This document shows positions 34,453-43,245 of a DNA stretch of 64,000 bases, in pieces. This stretch comes from Thermasporomyces sp036564245 (GTDB lineage: Bacteria > Actinomycetota > Actinomycetes > Propionibacteriales > Actinopolymorphaceae). Under the pieces are notes generated by a model. That model searched no databases and was not told the DNA's origin. It saw only the letters and a program-made list of their open reading frames with translations. A program made the translations under genes and the position numbers. Position 1 is the first letter of the stretch, and every line of letters starts with the position of its first letter. Location of the stretch: the NCBI GenBank assembly GCA_036564245.1, contig DATCKU010000096.1, forward strand, positions 186,001-250,000, read 5' to 3'.

Positions 34453-35490
34453 TCAGCGCTTCTGCGCAACGGCCGGTGAGGCGGACGTCTCCTCGCGTGA
34501 CACAGGATCCTGGCGTTCTGGCGCGTGAGGCTGCGAGGCCAGACGACCCGAATCCGACACGTCTGAAGCCGAGGGGTGGTGCGCCCCGGTATCGTCCGAG
34601 GTCGTGCCCATCACCAGGGTGGCCGCGACGGTTCCATGAGCCGCGACCATGATGATGGCGAGTTCGGGCGCGGTCGTCGCTCCCTGACGCGACCATTGCC
34701 AGAAGGGCTCCGGCACCGTGGCGATGGCGAGGGCGATCGCGATCCAGGCCGCCGCGTGGATCCGGGCAAGCCGGCGCCGGGTCGCCGCGAGATGGAAGCG
34801 GATGCGCTTGGTCGCGAACTTCCCGGGCGGCTGACTGCCGCTGAGGTACGTCTTGTAGGTCTCGATGCTCGCAACCGCGAAGCCGGCCGCCGACCAGGCG
34901 AGCACCACCCAGTTGTCGGTGAGGAACGACAGCGGTACTGCCCACGCGGTGGCGACGACTGGGCTCCGCAGGAACTTCCACGCCCCGAAACCCTCGATGG
35001 GCGCATCCTTCCAGGCGCCGCCCAGCGCAGTGAGCCAACCACCAAGGCTGCCGAGCACGACGACGGCCCACTTGTCCAGCTCGAGCCTGCCCTGCACGGC
35101 GCTTGCGGCCCAACAGCCGAGGATCAGAACCGTCGCTGCCGCGGCGCCGACACCGTAGCGGATCACCACGTTGTCGATCGGCTTGCCGCGATAACCCAGC
35201 CGCATCGGGATGTCGTATGCAGACTGGTCGTCGTTTCGCGCGATGGCCTTCCAGGCTTCCGTTGTGAGTCGTTCGACGGCATACATGACACCGATCAGGA
35301 TCGCGACCGGGTACGTCGACTCCAGCGGGGAAAGGAGACACAGCGCGAGCCCGATCAACGCCCCCATCAGAGGACTGCGGACGTAGCTGCGGAGCCGAAA
35401 GCCTTCGTACGGCGAATCCTTGTAGGCTCCCCAGCTCGCGGCATGCAAACCGGTCAGCAGCCCGAGAAGTACGATCGTGGCGATATTCAC
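34453..35490 (-). CDS. Multi-pass membrane protein with internal duplication
   Basis: 345 aa from GTG 35490 (a GTG 36 bases upstream is also possible). About eight hydrophobic segments are predicted in the first ~270 residues, followed by a Ser/Asp/Glu-rich soluble tail (~70 aa). Two copies of one motif are evident: GAYKDSPYEGFRLRSYVRSP near the N-terminus and GAWKDAPIEGFGAWKFLRSP about 150 residues later, each leading into a hydrophobic helix. I do not recognise the family; the motif vaguely recalls lipid-modifying or CDP-alcohol synthase proteins. Its position between a HAD phosphatase and a MurD-like ligase could point to lipid or cell-envelope metabolism. Confidence 0.6.
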   Translation of the reverse strand: MNIATIVLLGLLTGLHAASWGAYKDSPYEGFRLRSYVRSPLMGALIGLALCLLSPLESTYPVAILIGVMYAVERLTTEAWKAIARNDDQSAYDIPMRLGYRGKPIDNVVIRYGVGAAAATVLILGCWAASAVQGRLELDKWAVVVLGSLGGWLTALGGAWKDAPIEGFGAWKFLRSPVVATAWAVPLSFLTDNWVVLAWSAAGFAVASIETYKTYLSGSQPPGKFATKRIRFHLAATRRRLARIHAAAWIAIALAIATVPEPFWQWSRQGATTAPELAIIMVAAHGTVAATLVMGTTSDDTGAHHPSASDVSDSGRLASQPHAPERQDPVSREETSASPAVAQKR

Positions 35491-35526
35491 GTGGCCATCA
35501 TCCCCGTTAGCTCGTGCGAAAGCCAC

Positions 35527-36249
35527 TCAGTAGCCACGACGTTGCAAGACCTGGCTGGTGGCCGCGGGCACGAGGTCCGCAAGCCGCATGCCGTCGAGTG
35601 AGGGGATCACCAGGTCGGCACCATGCATCGGGAGCAGGCTGGTCAGCCGGTTCGGTACCGCGACGCAGTAGAGACCAGCTCGCTTCGCCGCCGTGACGCC
35701 TTTCTGGGAATCCTCCAGCGCGATCGCGTTGCCGGGCCGGACGCCGAGCGCGGCGACGGCGGCGGTGTAGAGCTCGGGGTCGGGTTTGGTTCGTCGTACG
35801 TCGTCTGCGGTTCTGATCACGTCGAACTGTCCGACGAGGCCAATCCGATCCAGGTGCTCGTCGATCCAGGAGCGCGGCGAGCTGGACGCGAGCCCGATGT
35901 GCAGGCCGTGGGCTCGTACGTCGGCGAGCAGCTCCTTCACACCCGGACGGATGACTTCGCTGGCGAGCAGCTCGCGGATCCGAGCACGGCACGCTTGGCG
36001 TACAGCACTCCGGTCGATCGGACGTCCGCAGGCCTCGGCGAGAAGCTGGTACGGGTTGAATCCGTCGCCAGCACCACCGATGCGGGGCGCCCACGTCTTA
36101 AGCTCGAGCACGGCGCCATGTGCAGCGAAAACCTCTTGCCAGGCAAGGAACTCCGGGTACTCCGTGTCGAGGATGAGGCCGTCGAAATCGAAGACCAAGG
36201 CCTGGATCCCGCGAGCCGAGGCAGCCTCTGGATCAGGTGGAAAGCGCAT
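35527..36249 (-). CDS. HAD-superfamily hydrolase (beta-phosphoglucomutase/phosphatase type)
   Basis: 240 aa from ATG 36249, chosen because HAD similarity starts close to motif I (FDFDGLILDTE). Motif II is ASSSPRSW, motif III Lys is in RRTKPDPELY and motif IV is ALEDSQKGVTAA. The DGLILDTE signature places it in the subclass IA phosphatase/mutase group. The start lies inside the end of a small VOC-like frame (36233-36352), overlapping it by 17 bp, so its translation may be coupled to it. The substrate is unknown. Confidence 0.88.
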   Translation of the reverse strand: MRFPPDPEAASARGIQALVFDFDGLILDTEYPEFLAWQEVFAAHGAVLELKTWAPRIGGAGDGFNPYQLLAEACGRPIDRSAVRQACRARIRELLASEVIRPGVKELLADVRAHGLHIGLASSSPRSWIDEHLDRIGLVGQFDVIRTADDVRRTKPDPELYTAAVAALGVRPGNAIALEDSQKGVTAAKRAGLYCVAVPNRLTSLLPMHGADLVIPSLDGMRLADLVPAATSQVLQRRGY

Positions 36250-36352
36250 GGTCGTTCTCGGGGGTCCGGGCTTCGAGCTTGCGTCCGAAGGCCTCGTAGC
36301 GGCGGCAGGCAGTCTCGACATCGTGCACGTATCGAATCGGGGTGACTTGCAT
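36233..36352 (-). pseudogene. VOC (glyoxalase-like) N-terminal fragment, 39 aa
   Basis: A short frame with a good start (ATG 36352 six bases after GAGG) encodes 39 residues that read like the first strand and helix of a vicinal-oxygen-chelate domain: MQVTPIRYVHDVETACRRYE, then AFGRKLE. VOC proteins are normally ~120 aa or more. Its TGA (36233-36235) lies inside the HAD gene. It is best read as the stub of a VOC gene whose remainder was replaced by the HAD gene; a functional short leader ORF is the alternative. Confidence 0.55.
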
Positions 36353-36557
36353 GCGGCACCTCGGCTCTGGTCACGGAGGAAGCTAGCAATCTAGCAGAGA
36401 TGAGCGGCGGTCAGGTGCAGCCACTGGGCATCCCGGCGTCCTCGGTGCGGGAGGCTGGCCGATCAGTCACACCTTGGTCCTCAAGGCCCCTGGTAATGCC
36501 GGCGGCTGGCCAGCGATACTCGACAGGTCCGCGTCCCGCTGTCTGGGGAGACCATCC

Positions 36558-38996
36558 ATGTCTAGCGACGCCATCGAGTCGATCGTCCAAGCCGCCCTCG
36601 CCCGACTGGACCTTGCGACCAAGACCAGGCTGCTCGCCGGTCAAGACGCCTGGTCCCTGCCGGCGCTCCCGGAGATCGGGCTGCGGTCGCTCGTCATGTC
36701 GGACGGGCCCGTCGGCGTGCGTGGCACGCGGTGGACGCCCGACGACCCGTCGGTCGCGCTGCCCAGCCCCACCGCGCTGGCGGCCACGTGGGATCCAGAC
36801 CTGGCGGTCCAGGTGGGCCGGCTCCTGGCCCAGGAGGCTCGACGTAAGGGTGTGCACCTCCTTCTGGCCCCGACGGTCAATCTCCACCGCAGCCCGCGCG
36901 GCGGCCGGCACTTCGAGGCGTACTCCGAAGACCCGTTCCTCACTGCTCGGATCGGTGTCGGATATGTCACCGGAGTCCAGTCCGGCGCTGTTGGTGCCAC
37001 AGTCAAGCACTTCGTGGCCAATGACTCCGAGACAGAACGTTTCACCGTCGACGTCCGGGTGAGCGAACGCGCACTCCGAGAGCTTTATCTGCTCCCGTTC
37101 GAGGCGATGGTGCGCGAGTCGGGCGCGTGGGCCGTCATGACGGCGTACAACAAGGTCAACGGGACCACGATGACCGAGCACGACCAGCTGGTGAACGGCG
37201 TGCTGAAACGCGAATGGGGCTTCGACGGCGTCAACGTCTCCGACTGGACGGCGGCGCGCAACACGGTGGCGGCAGCGCTCGGTGGCCTCGACGTCGCGAT
37301 GCCCGGTCCCCACACCGTGTTCGGCGAGGCGTTGGCCGACGCTGTGAAGGCCGGCAAGGTCAGCGAACAGGTGGTGGACGAGGCGGTACGGCGGGTGCTG
37401 CGGCTGGCTGTCCGTGTCGGAGCGCTCGACGGACCCCGGCCTCCCGTCGACGCTGAACCCCTCGACGGAAGTGCGCTGGCCCGCGAGGTCGCGTGCCGGT
37501 CGTTCGTCCTGCTGCGCAACGACGGCGCCTTGCCCTTGGACCCGGCCACGGTCGGACGGTTGGCGGTCATCGGAGCGGCGGCGGTGGAGGCCCGCATCCT
37601 CGGTGGCGGTTCGGCGCAGGTCTTTCCCGAGCGTGTGGTGTCGCCGCTCGACGGTCTGCGCGCGGTGTTCCCCAACGTGTCGTACGCGGAAGGAGCCGAT
37701 CCCCGCACCAAGCTGCCGGCGGCGCGAGCCGGTTTCGAGCTCACCGCGGTGTTCCGCGACGTTGCCGGGACCGTCGTGGGGAGCCAGCCGCTGCGCGACG
37801 GATCAGCGCGGTTCTTCGACGACCTGCCCGAAGGCGTACAGCTCGCAGACGTGGGCAGCGTGGAGATCGCCGGGCGGTTCACGCCGCGAGTCGCGGGCCT
37901 GCATCGCTTCGGGATCTGCGGGATTGGCGAGTTCCGGCTCGTGGTCGATGGGACGGAACGACTCGCCGGTCCTCAGACCTCGGACAGCACCGACCCGGCG
38001 GCTGCGTTGTTCGACCCACCCGAACGCCGCGTCGAGGTCGAGCTGCCGGCCGACCGGACGGTCGAGGTGTCGCTCACCTACATGCTTCCGCGGACGGAGG
38101 ACGGGCCGCAGATGCCGTTCATCGCGTTCCGCCTCGGCCACGCCGAGCCCACACCGGGTGAGGAGGCATTGCTGGACGAGGCGGTCGCCGTGGCGGAGCA
38201 GGCCGACGCCGCCATCGTCGTGGTGGCGACGACGGAGGAGGTCGAGTCGGAGGGGTTCGACCGGAAGAGCCTTGCGCTCCCCGGGCGCCAGGACGAGCTG
38301 GTACGCCGGGTTGCTGCCGTCAACCCTCGCACGATCGTGATCGTCAACGCCGGGGCTCCGGTCGAGATGCCGTGGCGCGACGAGGTCGCGGCCGTGATGC
38401 TGGCCTGGTTCCCAGGGCAGGAGGCAGGCGTCGCGCTGGCGGACGTCCTCACGGGCGCGGCTGAGCCCGCGGGCCGACTGCCGACCACCTGGCCGGTACG
38501 TGCAGCCGACTGTCCGGTGCTTAAGGTCGAGCCGACGGACGGTGTTCTGTCCTATGACGAGGAGATCTTCATCGGCTACCGGGCCTGGCTGCGTCGTGGT
38601 GATCCGGCACCGGCGTACTGGTTCGGGCATGGACTGGGTTACACCGACTGGGCGTACGACTCGATCGACGTGCAGCCGGTCCACGACGGTGACGATCAGG
38701 CCGTCGTCACGGTTGTCGTACGAAACGTCGGCCAACGCGCAGGCCGCGAGGTCGTGCAGGTCTACGTGTCTGCAGACTCGCCTGAGCCGCCCGAGCCGCC
38801 CCGGCCGGTGAGGTGGCTCGCAGGGTTCGCGACCGTTTCGGCCGACCCAGGCGAGACTGCCGAGGTGCGGGTCCCCCTCCGGCGGCGTGTGTTCGAGGTA
38901 TGGGACGCGGGCTGGAAGCTCGTGCCCGGACGTTATCGGGTCGAGGTCGGTCGAAGCGTCGCCGACATCAAGCTGAGCGCGCCCCTGCAGATCTGA
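36558..38996 (+). CDS. GH3 family beta-glucosidase with PA14-like insert
   Basis: 812 aa, start ATG 36558 seven bases after GGGGAG. The GH3 TIM barrel (1-~300) shows SDGPVGVRG, the KHFVANDSE motif and the nucleophile in NVSDWTA (Asp229). A PA14-like insertion lies at ~390-530 (FTPRVAGLHRFGICGIGEFR), then the second GH3 domain (GGSAQVFPERVVSP, VATTEEVESEGFDR), and a C-terminal fibronectin-III-like domain (VVTVVVRNVGQRAGREVVQV). It has no signal peptide, so it cleaves imported oligosaccharides in the cytosol. The PA14 insert restricts substrate length in known homologues. No transporter or regulator is adjacent. Confidence 0.93.
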   Translation: MSSDAIESIVQAALARLDLATKTRLLAGQDAWSLPALPEIGLRSLVMSDGPVGVRGTRWTPDDPSVALPSPTALAATWDPDLAVQVGRLLAQEARRKGVHLLLAPTVNLHRSPRGGRHFEAYSEDPFLTARIGVGYVTGVQSGAVGATVKHFVANDSETERFTVDVRVSERALRELYLLPFEAMVRESGAWAVMTAYNKVNGTTMTEHDQLVNGVLKREWGFDGVNVSDWTAARNTVAAALGGLDVAMPGPHTVFGEALADAVKAGKVSEQVVDEAVRRVLRLAVRVGALDGPRPPVDAEPLDGSALAREVACRSFVLLRNDGALPLDPATVGRLAVIGAAAVEARILGGGSAQVFPERVVSPLDGLRAVFPNVSYAEGADPRTKLPAARAGFELTAVFRDVAGTVVGSQPLRDGSARFFDDLPEGVQLADVGSVEIAGRFTPRVAGLHRFGICGIGEFRLVVDGTERLAGPQTSDSTDPAAALFDPPERRVEVELPADRTVEVSLTYMLPRTEDGPQMPFIAFRLGHAEPTPGEEALLDEAVAVAEQADAAIVVVATTEEVESEGFDRKSLALPGRQDELVRRVAAVNPRTIVIVNAGAPVEMPWRDEVAAVMLAWFPGQEAGVALADVLTGAAEPAGRLPTTWPVRAADCPVLKVEPTDGVLSYDEEIFIGYRAWLRRGDPAPAYWFGHGLGYTDWAYDSIDVQPVHDGDDQAVVTVVVRNVGQRAGREVVQVYVSADSPEPPEPPRPVRWLAGFATVSADPGETAEVRVPLRRRVFEVWDAGWKLVPGRYRVEVGRSVADIKLSAPLQI

Positions 38997-39113
38997 TCCG
39001 CGGCATCTGGTCGACGTTCGGCCAGCCCATCACGGCAGCGCGATCTTCCATCGAGATTCGCGCCGGTTGGTGTCATCACGCCAGGGACCTGGAACGTTTA
39101 CGAGGTGATGGGC

Positions 39114-40217
39114 ATGCGGATCGACGACGAAGGGGACATCCAGGCCTTTACCAAAGCGTTCCAGGATCTGTTTCCACGGGCGAGGCGGGTCGCGTGGCGC
39201 ATCCTTGCCGACCTGGCCTCCGCTGAGGATGTCGCCGCCGAGACCATGGCGCGAGCGTACGCGGCGTGGAGTCGCATCGGGGCCTCTGACACGTACCGCA
39301 CGGGGTGGGTCTTACGGGTCGCCACCAATCTCGCGCTCGATGCCGTACGACGACGCGCGAGTACGGCCATGGAAAGTGCGGCGATCGTCGAGCTGAGGGC
39401 CTCGGCAGATACCGACGACGAGCCCGACCTGGTTGCGACCCGCATCGTGCTGGTCGACGCAATGCGGTCGCTGCCCTCGAGGCAGCGGGAGTCGATCGCG
39501 TTGCGCTATCTCGCCGGGATGAGCCAGGCAGAGACCGCGCAGGCACTCGGAATCAGCGTGGGGAGTGTGGCACAGCACGTCCATCGTGGGCTTGCCAGCT
39601 TGCGTTCCCAGCTGGAAGACCTGGCAGGAAAGGAACCGGACATCAGGAAGGGTAGAGGTATGAAGATCGGCTCGTTGCAGGAAGCGTTGTCGCTTCAAGG
39701 AACCGACACCGTGCTCGACGCACACGTCACCGGGGTCATGAACGGCGGATGGGGCTGGACCGTCGACGTCGGGGTTCCCGCCGTCCTCGTGCCGTCTCGC
39801 CGGGACTGGCGTCCTGGCGATGACGCTTCCGCGCTGGTTGGCCAGGTCGTGAGCTGCACCGTTACCGAAGTCGATCTCGAACGCGAACGCATGGTGGTCG
39901 TGCCGTTCGCAGACGCCGAGCTCTGGCGTCGGATCAAGCTGCAGCACGAGCAGCCCGACGACGAAGAGGAGCAGCGGGGGAGGCAGCTGGTCGCCAACCT
40001 GGAGTCGGGGGCAGTGCTGCGCGGGCGGGTCACCGGGCTGGTGCCGTTCGGCGCCTTCGTCGACATCGGTGGCGTGCACGGCCTTGTGCACATCTCGGAG
40101 CTCGGCCAGGACGTCCGACATCCAGAAGATGTTCTGTCTGTGGGCCAGGAAATGGACGTCGAGGTGCTTGACACGAATCCGGAGTTGCAGCGCGTTTCCT
40201 TGCGACCTGCCGCCTGA
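39114..40217 (+). CDS. ECF-type sigma factor fused to two S1 RNA-binding domains
   Basis: 367 aa. ATG 39114 is eight bases after GAGG; two earlier in-frame starts (39105, 39108) overlap that site. Residues ~10-75 are sigma region 2 (DLASAEDVAAETMARAYAAW), ~110-165 region 4 (LPSRQRESIALRYLAG; QAETAQALGISVGSVAQHVH). After a charged linker (~165-185) come a degenerate S1-like domain (~195-260) and a canonical S1 domain (~290-365: RGRVTGLVPFGAFVDIGG, GLVHISEL, VGQEMDVEVLD). S1 domains bind single-stranded RNA and are not a usual partner of sigma factors. No anti-sigma factor is adjacent. An internal ATG (39660) with a purine-rich leader could also yield the S1 half alone. A 92-bp copy of the gene's 3' end lies 3 kb downstream. 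Confidence 0.88.
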   Translation: MRIDDEGDIQAFTKAFQDLFPRARRVAWRILADLASAEDVAAETMARAYAAWSRIGASDTYRTGWVLRVATNLALDAVRRRASTAMESAAIVELRASADTDDEPDLVATRIVLVDAMRSLPSRQRESIALRYLAGMSQAETAQALGISVGSVAQHVHRGLASLRSQLEDLAGKEPDIRKGRGMKIGSLQEALSLQGTDTVLDAHVTGVMNGGWGWTVDVGVPAVLVPSRRDWRPGDDASALVGQVVSCTVTEVDLERERMVVVPFADAELWRRIKLQHEQPDDEEEQRGRQLVANLESGAVLRGRVTGLVPFGAFVDIGGVHGLVHISELGQDVRHPEDVLSVGQEMDVEVLDTNPELQRVSLRPAA

Positions 40218-40378
40218 GCTTCCATCCTCCCGGACGCTAGCTCGAATCGGACGGTCGTCCGATCGTGGTTACCCTCCATGGAATGGTTCGAACCGTACCA
40301 GCGGCTAGCGCGACTATCCGGTCTCCGAGGAGCGCGGCGACGCTGTTGCCGAGGAAAGGGATCTTTTCGTCAAATCGT

Positions 40379-40420
40379 GCGGCCGTCTGGATGTAGGCTG
40401 GCCCACATCCAGACGGCCGC
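40379..40420. terminator. Bidirectional terminator hairpin
   Basis: Perfect 16-bp arms (GCGGCCGTCTGGATGT, 40379-40394, and its complement, 40405-40420) flank a 10-base loop. It lies between the convergent sigma-S1 gene and the BNR-repeat gene, 18 bp from the latter's stop, and probably stops transcription from both sides. Confidence 0.85.
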
Positions 40421-40438
40421 CGCCGGGGCGATGGGCAG

Positions 40439-42581
40439 TTACGCTGGTTCGCCGTAGTAGATGCCGTTTCCGTTGGTGCCGACGAAGACGCGACCGAAGG
40501 CCTTCCGGTCCGCTGCCATGACGTTGGGCTCGTTACCCGCGGTGCGCTCCGCACTGTCGATGCGCACCCAGGTCTCACCGTTGTCTTCGGAGCGGAAGAT
40601 GCCCTGAACCTCGTCGACGTTGCCATAGACGTACAGGGTGGGGTTCCCGCTTGGTCCAGGTGCTCCGATGGCGAACAGGCGCGCAGCGTAGACGGGCATG
40701 CACCGAACGAAGGTCTTCCCGTAGTCGGTCGAGCGCCACAGACCGTACCGGTCCGGCGACACGCCGATGGCGACGTACACCTCGCCGGCCCTGCCTGGCG
40801 ACGTGGCCACCGTTACGTAACGGGTGTTGTCGGCGTTGGGCAAGCCGTAGGCGCCCGTGGGCTGCCAGGTGTAGCCACCGTCGTCAGACCGGTAGAACTG
40901 GCCGGACCTATACGCGTACAGCTTGTCACCATCGACTTTGTCGGCCGCCATCGGCTGCGTGTAGATGAAGATGTTGCTGCCGCCGATGAGGCTGGACAGA
41001 CCTTCGGCCTGGACCCACGTCTTGCCGAGGTCCTCCGACACGTAGATCGACCCAGCCTGGGTGGCCCAGACGATGCGGCGGCTGGTCGCGCTGACCGCCA
41101 CCCGTCCCCGGGCGCCGGGCACCGACAGGAAGTTGTGCCACGTCTCCCCGCCGTCGGTGGAGTAGCCACCACGGCCTTGGCCGTCCCAGCCGATGCCGCC
41201 CACCCGTACCACGAAGTTCGGGTCGGTCTCCTGGATGGCGATTCCCGTGGAGGTGAGCACATCGAGGCCGTTCTTCCAGGCATGCGTGGCTGGGGGCTCG
41301 GTCAGCGACGTGTGCTCGAACCCGCCCACGTCGCCGACGCCGCTATAAAGCGCGAGCCCTGGTCCGGGCGAGCTGAGCAGCATGCCGGTGGTCACGATCT
41401 CTTCGTGCCCTTCGTACCGGTTCTCCCAGACCTCCTGCGCCGTGATGTCACTGGTACGCCAGGCGTAGTACCAGTCGGTGAACCAGACCTCTTTCGGATT
41501 GAAAGGATTGAAGGCCAACGAAAAGATCGACGATGCAAAGTGCCAGTCGGGTGCCCAACCCAAACGCTCGCTCTTGACTTTGTTGATCTTCTGCCAGTTG
41601 TGGCCACCGTCCGTGGACCGGTAGATGTCCAGGTGGTGGTCGTTTGCATGGCGGGCGACGAGCATGTGTTTCGGATCCGTCGGGTCGATCGCGAAGCCGT
41701 TGTACGCCTCTTGGGTGGGGCCGAACTCGCTCCACTGCTTCCCGTCCCAGCGGGCCAGGCCGGCTCCGTGAGTAACCCACAGCACGCCCTCGGCATCGAC
41801 GGTTGCCCGGCGCAGATCGTCGACCGCGAATGCTGTCCCAGGTCTGACCGCCGTCAGTACTGCGGTAGATCTCGTCCCTCAACCCGACGTACACGAGGCG
41901 ACTTCGCGGCTTGGGACCCGGGGTCGTTCCACGCTTGCCGAAGGCCACGAAACGGCCATCGTTGAGGGTAGGAGAGATACGCTGCCAGGTCCTCGCACCG
42001 TCCAGGGAGCGCCACAACCCATCCCAGGTCGATGCGTAGTAGATGACGTCACCGTTCTCCGGGTCGACCGCCAAGCGGTTCTCGTACCTTTGGGAAGTGG
42101 AGGCGGTCATACGGAGCCGCAGCCCAGTGCGCGTCCACGTCTCCCCGCGATCCGTAGACTTCCAGACGTCACCGCGGCCCGCCCAATCGTAACGACCAAC
42201 GCTGATGTAGAGGGTCTTACCTGCTTTTTCCGAAGGGTCGATGGCGATGCTGTCGGCGGCGCTGAACCACCATTCGGACTCCGGAACCCACTCCAGGAGC
42301 GGAATCCAGCGCTCGTTAGCGGGATCCCAGCGGTAGACCGTGCCAACGTCGGTGCGCAGATACATCAAACCCTGCACATGTGGGTGCATGAGCAAGGTCG
42401 GCACCGCGCCGCCACCACCGACGGCGACACGGTCCCACCGATACCTGTTCGACTTCGACTCTCCCTTGCGGCCTCTGCGCGGCTTGGCCTCGGCACGCCC
42501 ACTTGGGGGGCCGATCAGGCCAGCGCCGGCCGCCCCGGCGCCCAATGCGAGCACCGACCGGCGCTTGAGGGTAGCTGGCAT
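40439..42581 (-). pseudogene. Tat-exported BNR/Asp-box glycosidase-like gene, frameshifted
   Basis: Two overlapping frames together give one ~710-residue protein. The upstream frame (from ATG 42581, five bases after GGAGGAAATGG-type purines) has a Tat signal (LKRRSVLALGAGAAGAG) and Asp-box repeats STDRGETW, SLDGARTW and STDGGQTW. The second frame continues with STDGGHNW, STDGGETW, SEDLGKTW, SDDGGYTW, STDYGKTF and SEDNGETW to the natural stop. The break is near 41830, where reading passes from TWDSI to AVDDLRRATVDAEG in another frame. The nine Asp-boxes suggest a sialidase- or GH74-xyloglucanase-like beta-propeller. Unless the shift is a sequencing error, the gene is dead. Confidence 0.8.
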
Positions 42582-42645
42582 CCATTTCCTCCACTGAAGG
42601 GGGTATCGATGGAGTTAAAAAGGCGGTTTCACGGTAGTGATGCCG

Positions 42646-42792
42646 TCATACACCGACTTGGAGGTTCTGGTCGTGCTTGTACGTTCTGGCGTTCTGCTCG
42701 AACCGCTCGGACCAGGTCTTCTCGTACTTGCTGACCCAGTCGTGGACCACGTGGTGTACGTCGTTCGGCGGTTGTCCTTCGCCTCCGAAGCG
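42646..42792 (-). pseudogene. Short orphan coding remnant
   Basis: A 48-residue frame without a start codon ends at TGA 42646-42648. Its residues (DVHHVVHDWVSKYEKTW, then SERFEQNARTYKHDQNL) have a coding-like composition, rich in Trp, Tyr, Lys and Glu, unlike chance frames in this GC-rich DNA. The pattern faintly resembles the C-terminal helix of some ArsR-type regulators, but I would not assign a family. It lies 64 bp upstream of the BNR gene on the same strand. Confidence 0.35.
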
Positions 42793-43037
42793 TCAATCGC
42801 AGCAGGCGCTACCTCACCCCACTGTTTCCCGGCAGTACGTCGCTCGCTTCCGGCGACATCGAGAGCAGGGGGTGGCGCTCCGGCGGTGGTGGCGGAGACG
42901 GCAACTGAAGCCACAGTGCTGCCTCGGCGATGGTCTCGACCTCGTGTGATCGGACGTCCGAAGAATTCTTGAGTCCTCGCACGATGGGCAGGCCGTGAGC
43001 TGCCACATATCCGGCGTCGGACCCGGCCACCCTGCAA

Positions 43038-43084
43038 AATGACCAGGCGTGGTGAGTGTCTGCCCGCCGAGGCTGGGGCCGGCA
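43038..43084. repeat. Dispersed intergenic repeat copy
   Basis: Exact core AATGACCAGGCGTGG (43038-43052), followed by ~30 bases that still align with the 9905 copy (about three quarters identical by eye). It lies 38 bp before the duplicated sigma-S1 gene fragment. Confidence 0.6.
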
Positions 43085-43121
43085 ACCATCGCCGCAATCA
43101 CTCACCCCGCGGGCTTTCGTC

Positions 43122-43213
43122 AAGACGTTTTGTCTGTGAGCCAGGAAATGGACGTCGAGGTGCTTGACACGAATCCGGAGTTGCAGCGCGTTTCCTTGCG
43201 ACCTGCCGCGTGA
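43122..43213 (+). pseudogene. Duplicated 3' end of the sigma-S1 gene
   Basis: 92 bp matching 40126-40217 with four mismatches, on the same strand, running to and including the stop codon. Translated in the matching frame it reads DVLSVSQEMDVEVLDTNPEL and continues to the same C-terminus. Three of the four changes are silent and one is Gly to Ser. The left edge is abrupt, while weak similarity continues ~30 bp beyond the stop. It is a remnant of a second copy of the gene or of a related S1-protein gene. Confidence 0.85.
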
Positions 43214-43245
43214 ACAGCCGCCATCTTGCGTGTCGCTCGCTGTGA

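Noticed and set aside
33020..35341. One long 773-residue frame covering murD and the region upstream
   Set aside because: The part before GTG 34399 is antisense-like composition overlapping the membrane-protein gene, which is itself clearly coding in another frame.
39660..40217. A separate S1-domain gene starting at the internal ATG
   Set aside because: The frame is continuous with the sigma part and has no intervening stop; kept as one fused gene, with internal initiation noted only as a possibility.
43020..43213. Insertion sequence ends around the sigma-S1 duplicate
   Set aside because: No terminal inverted repeats, target-site duplication or transposase remnant could be found.
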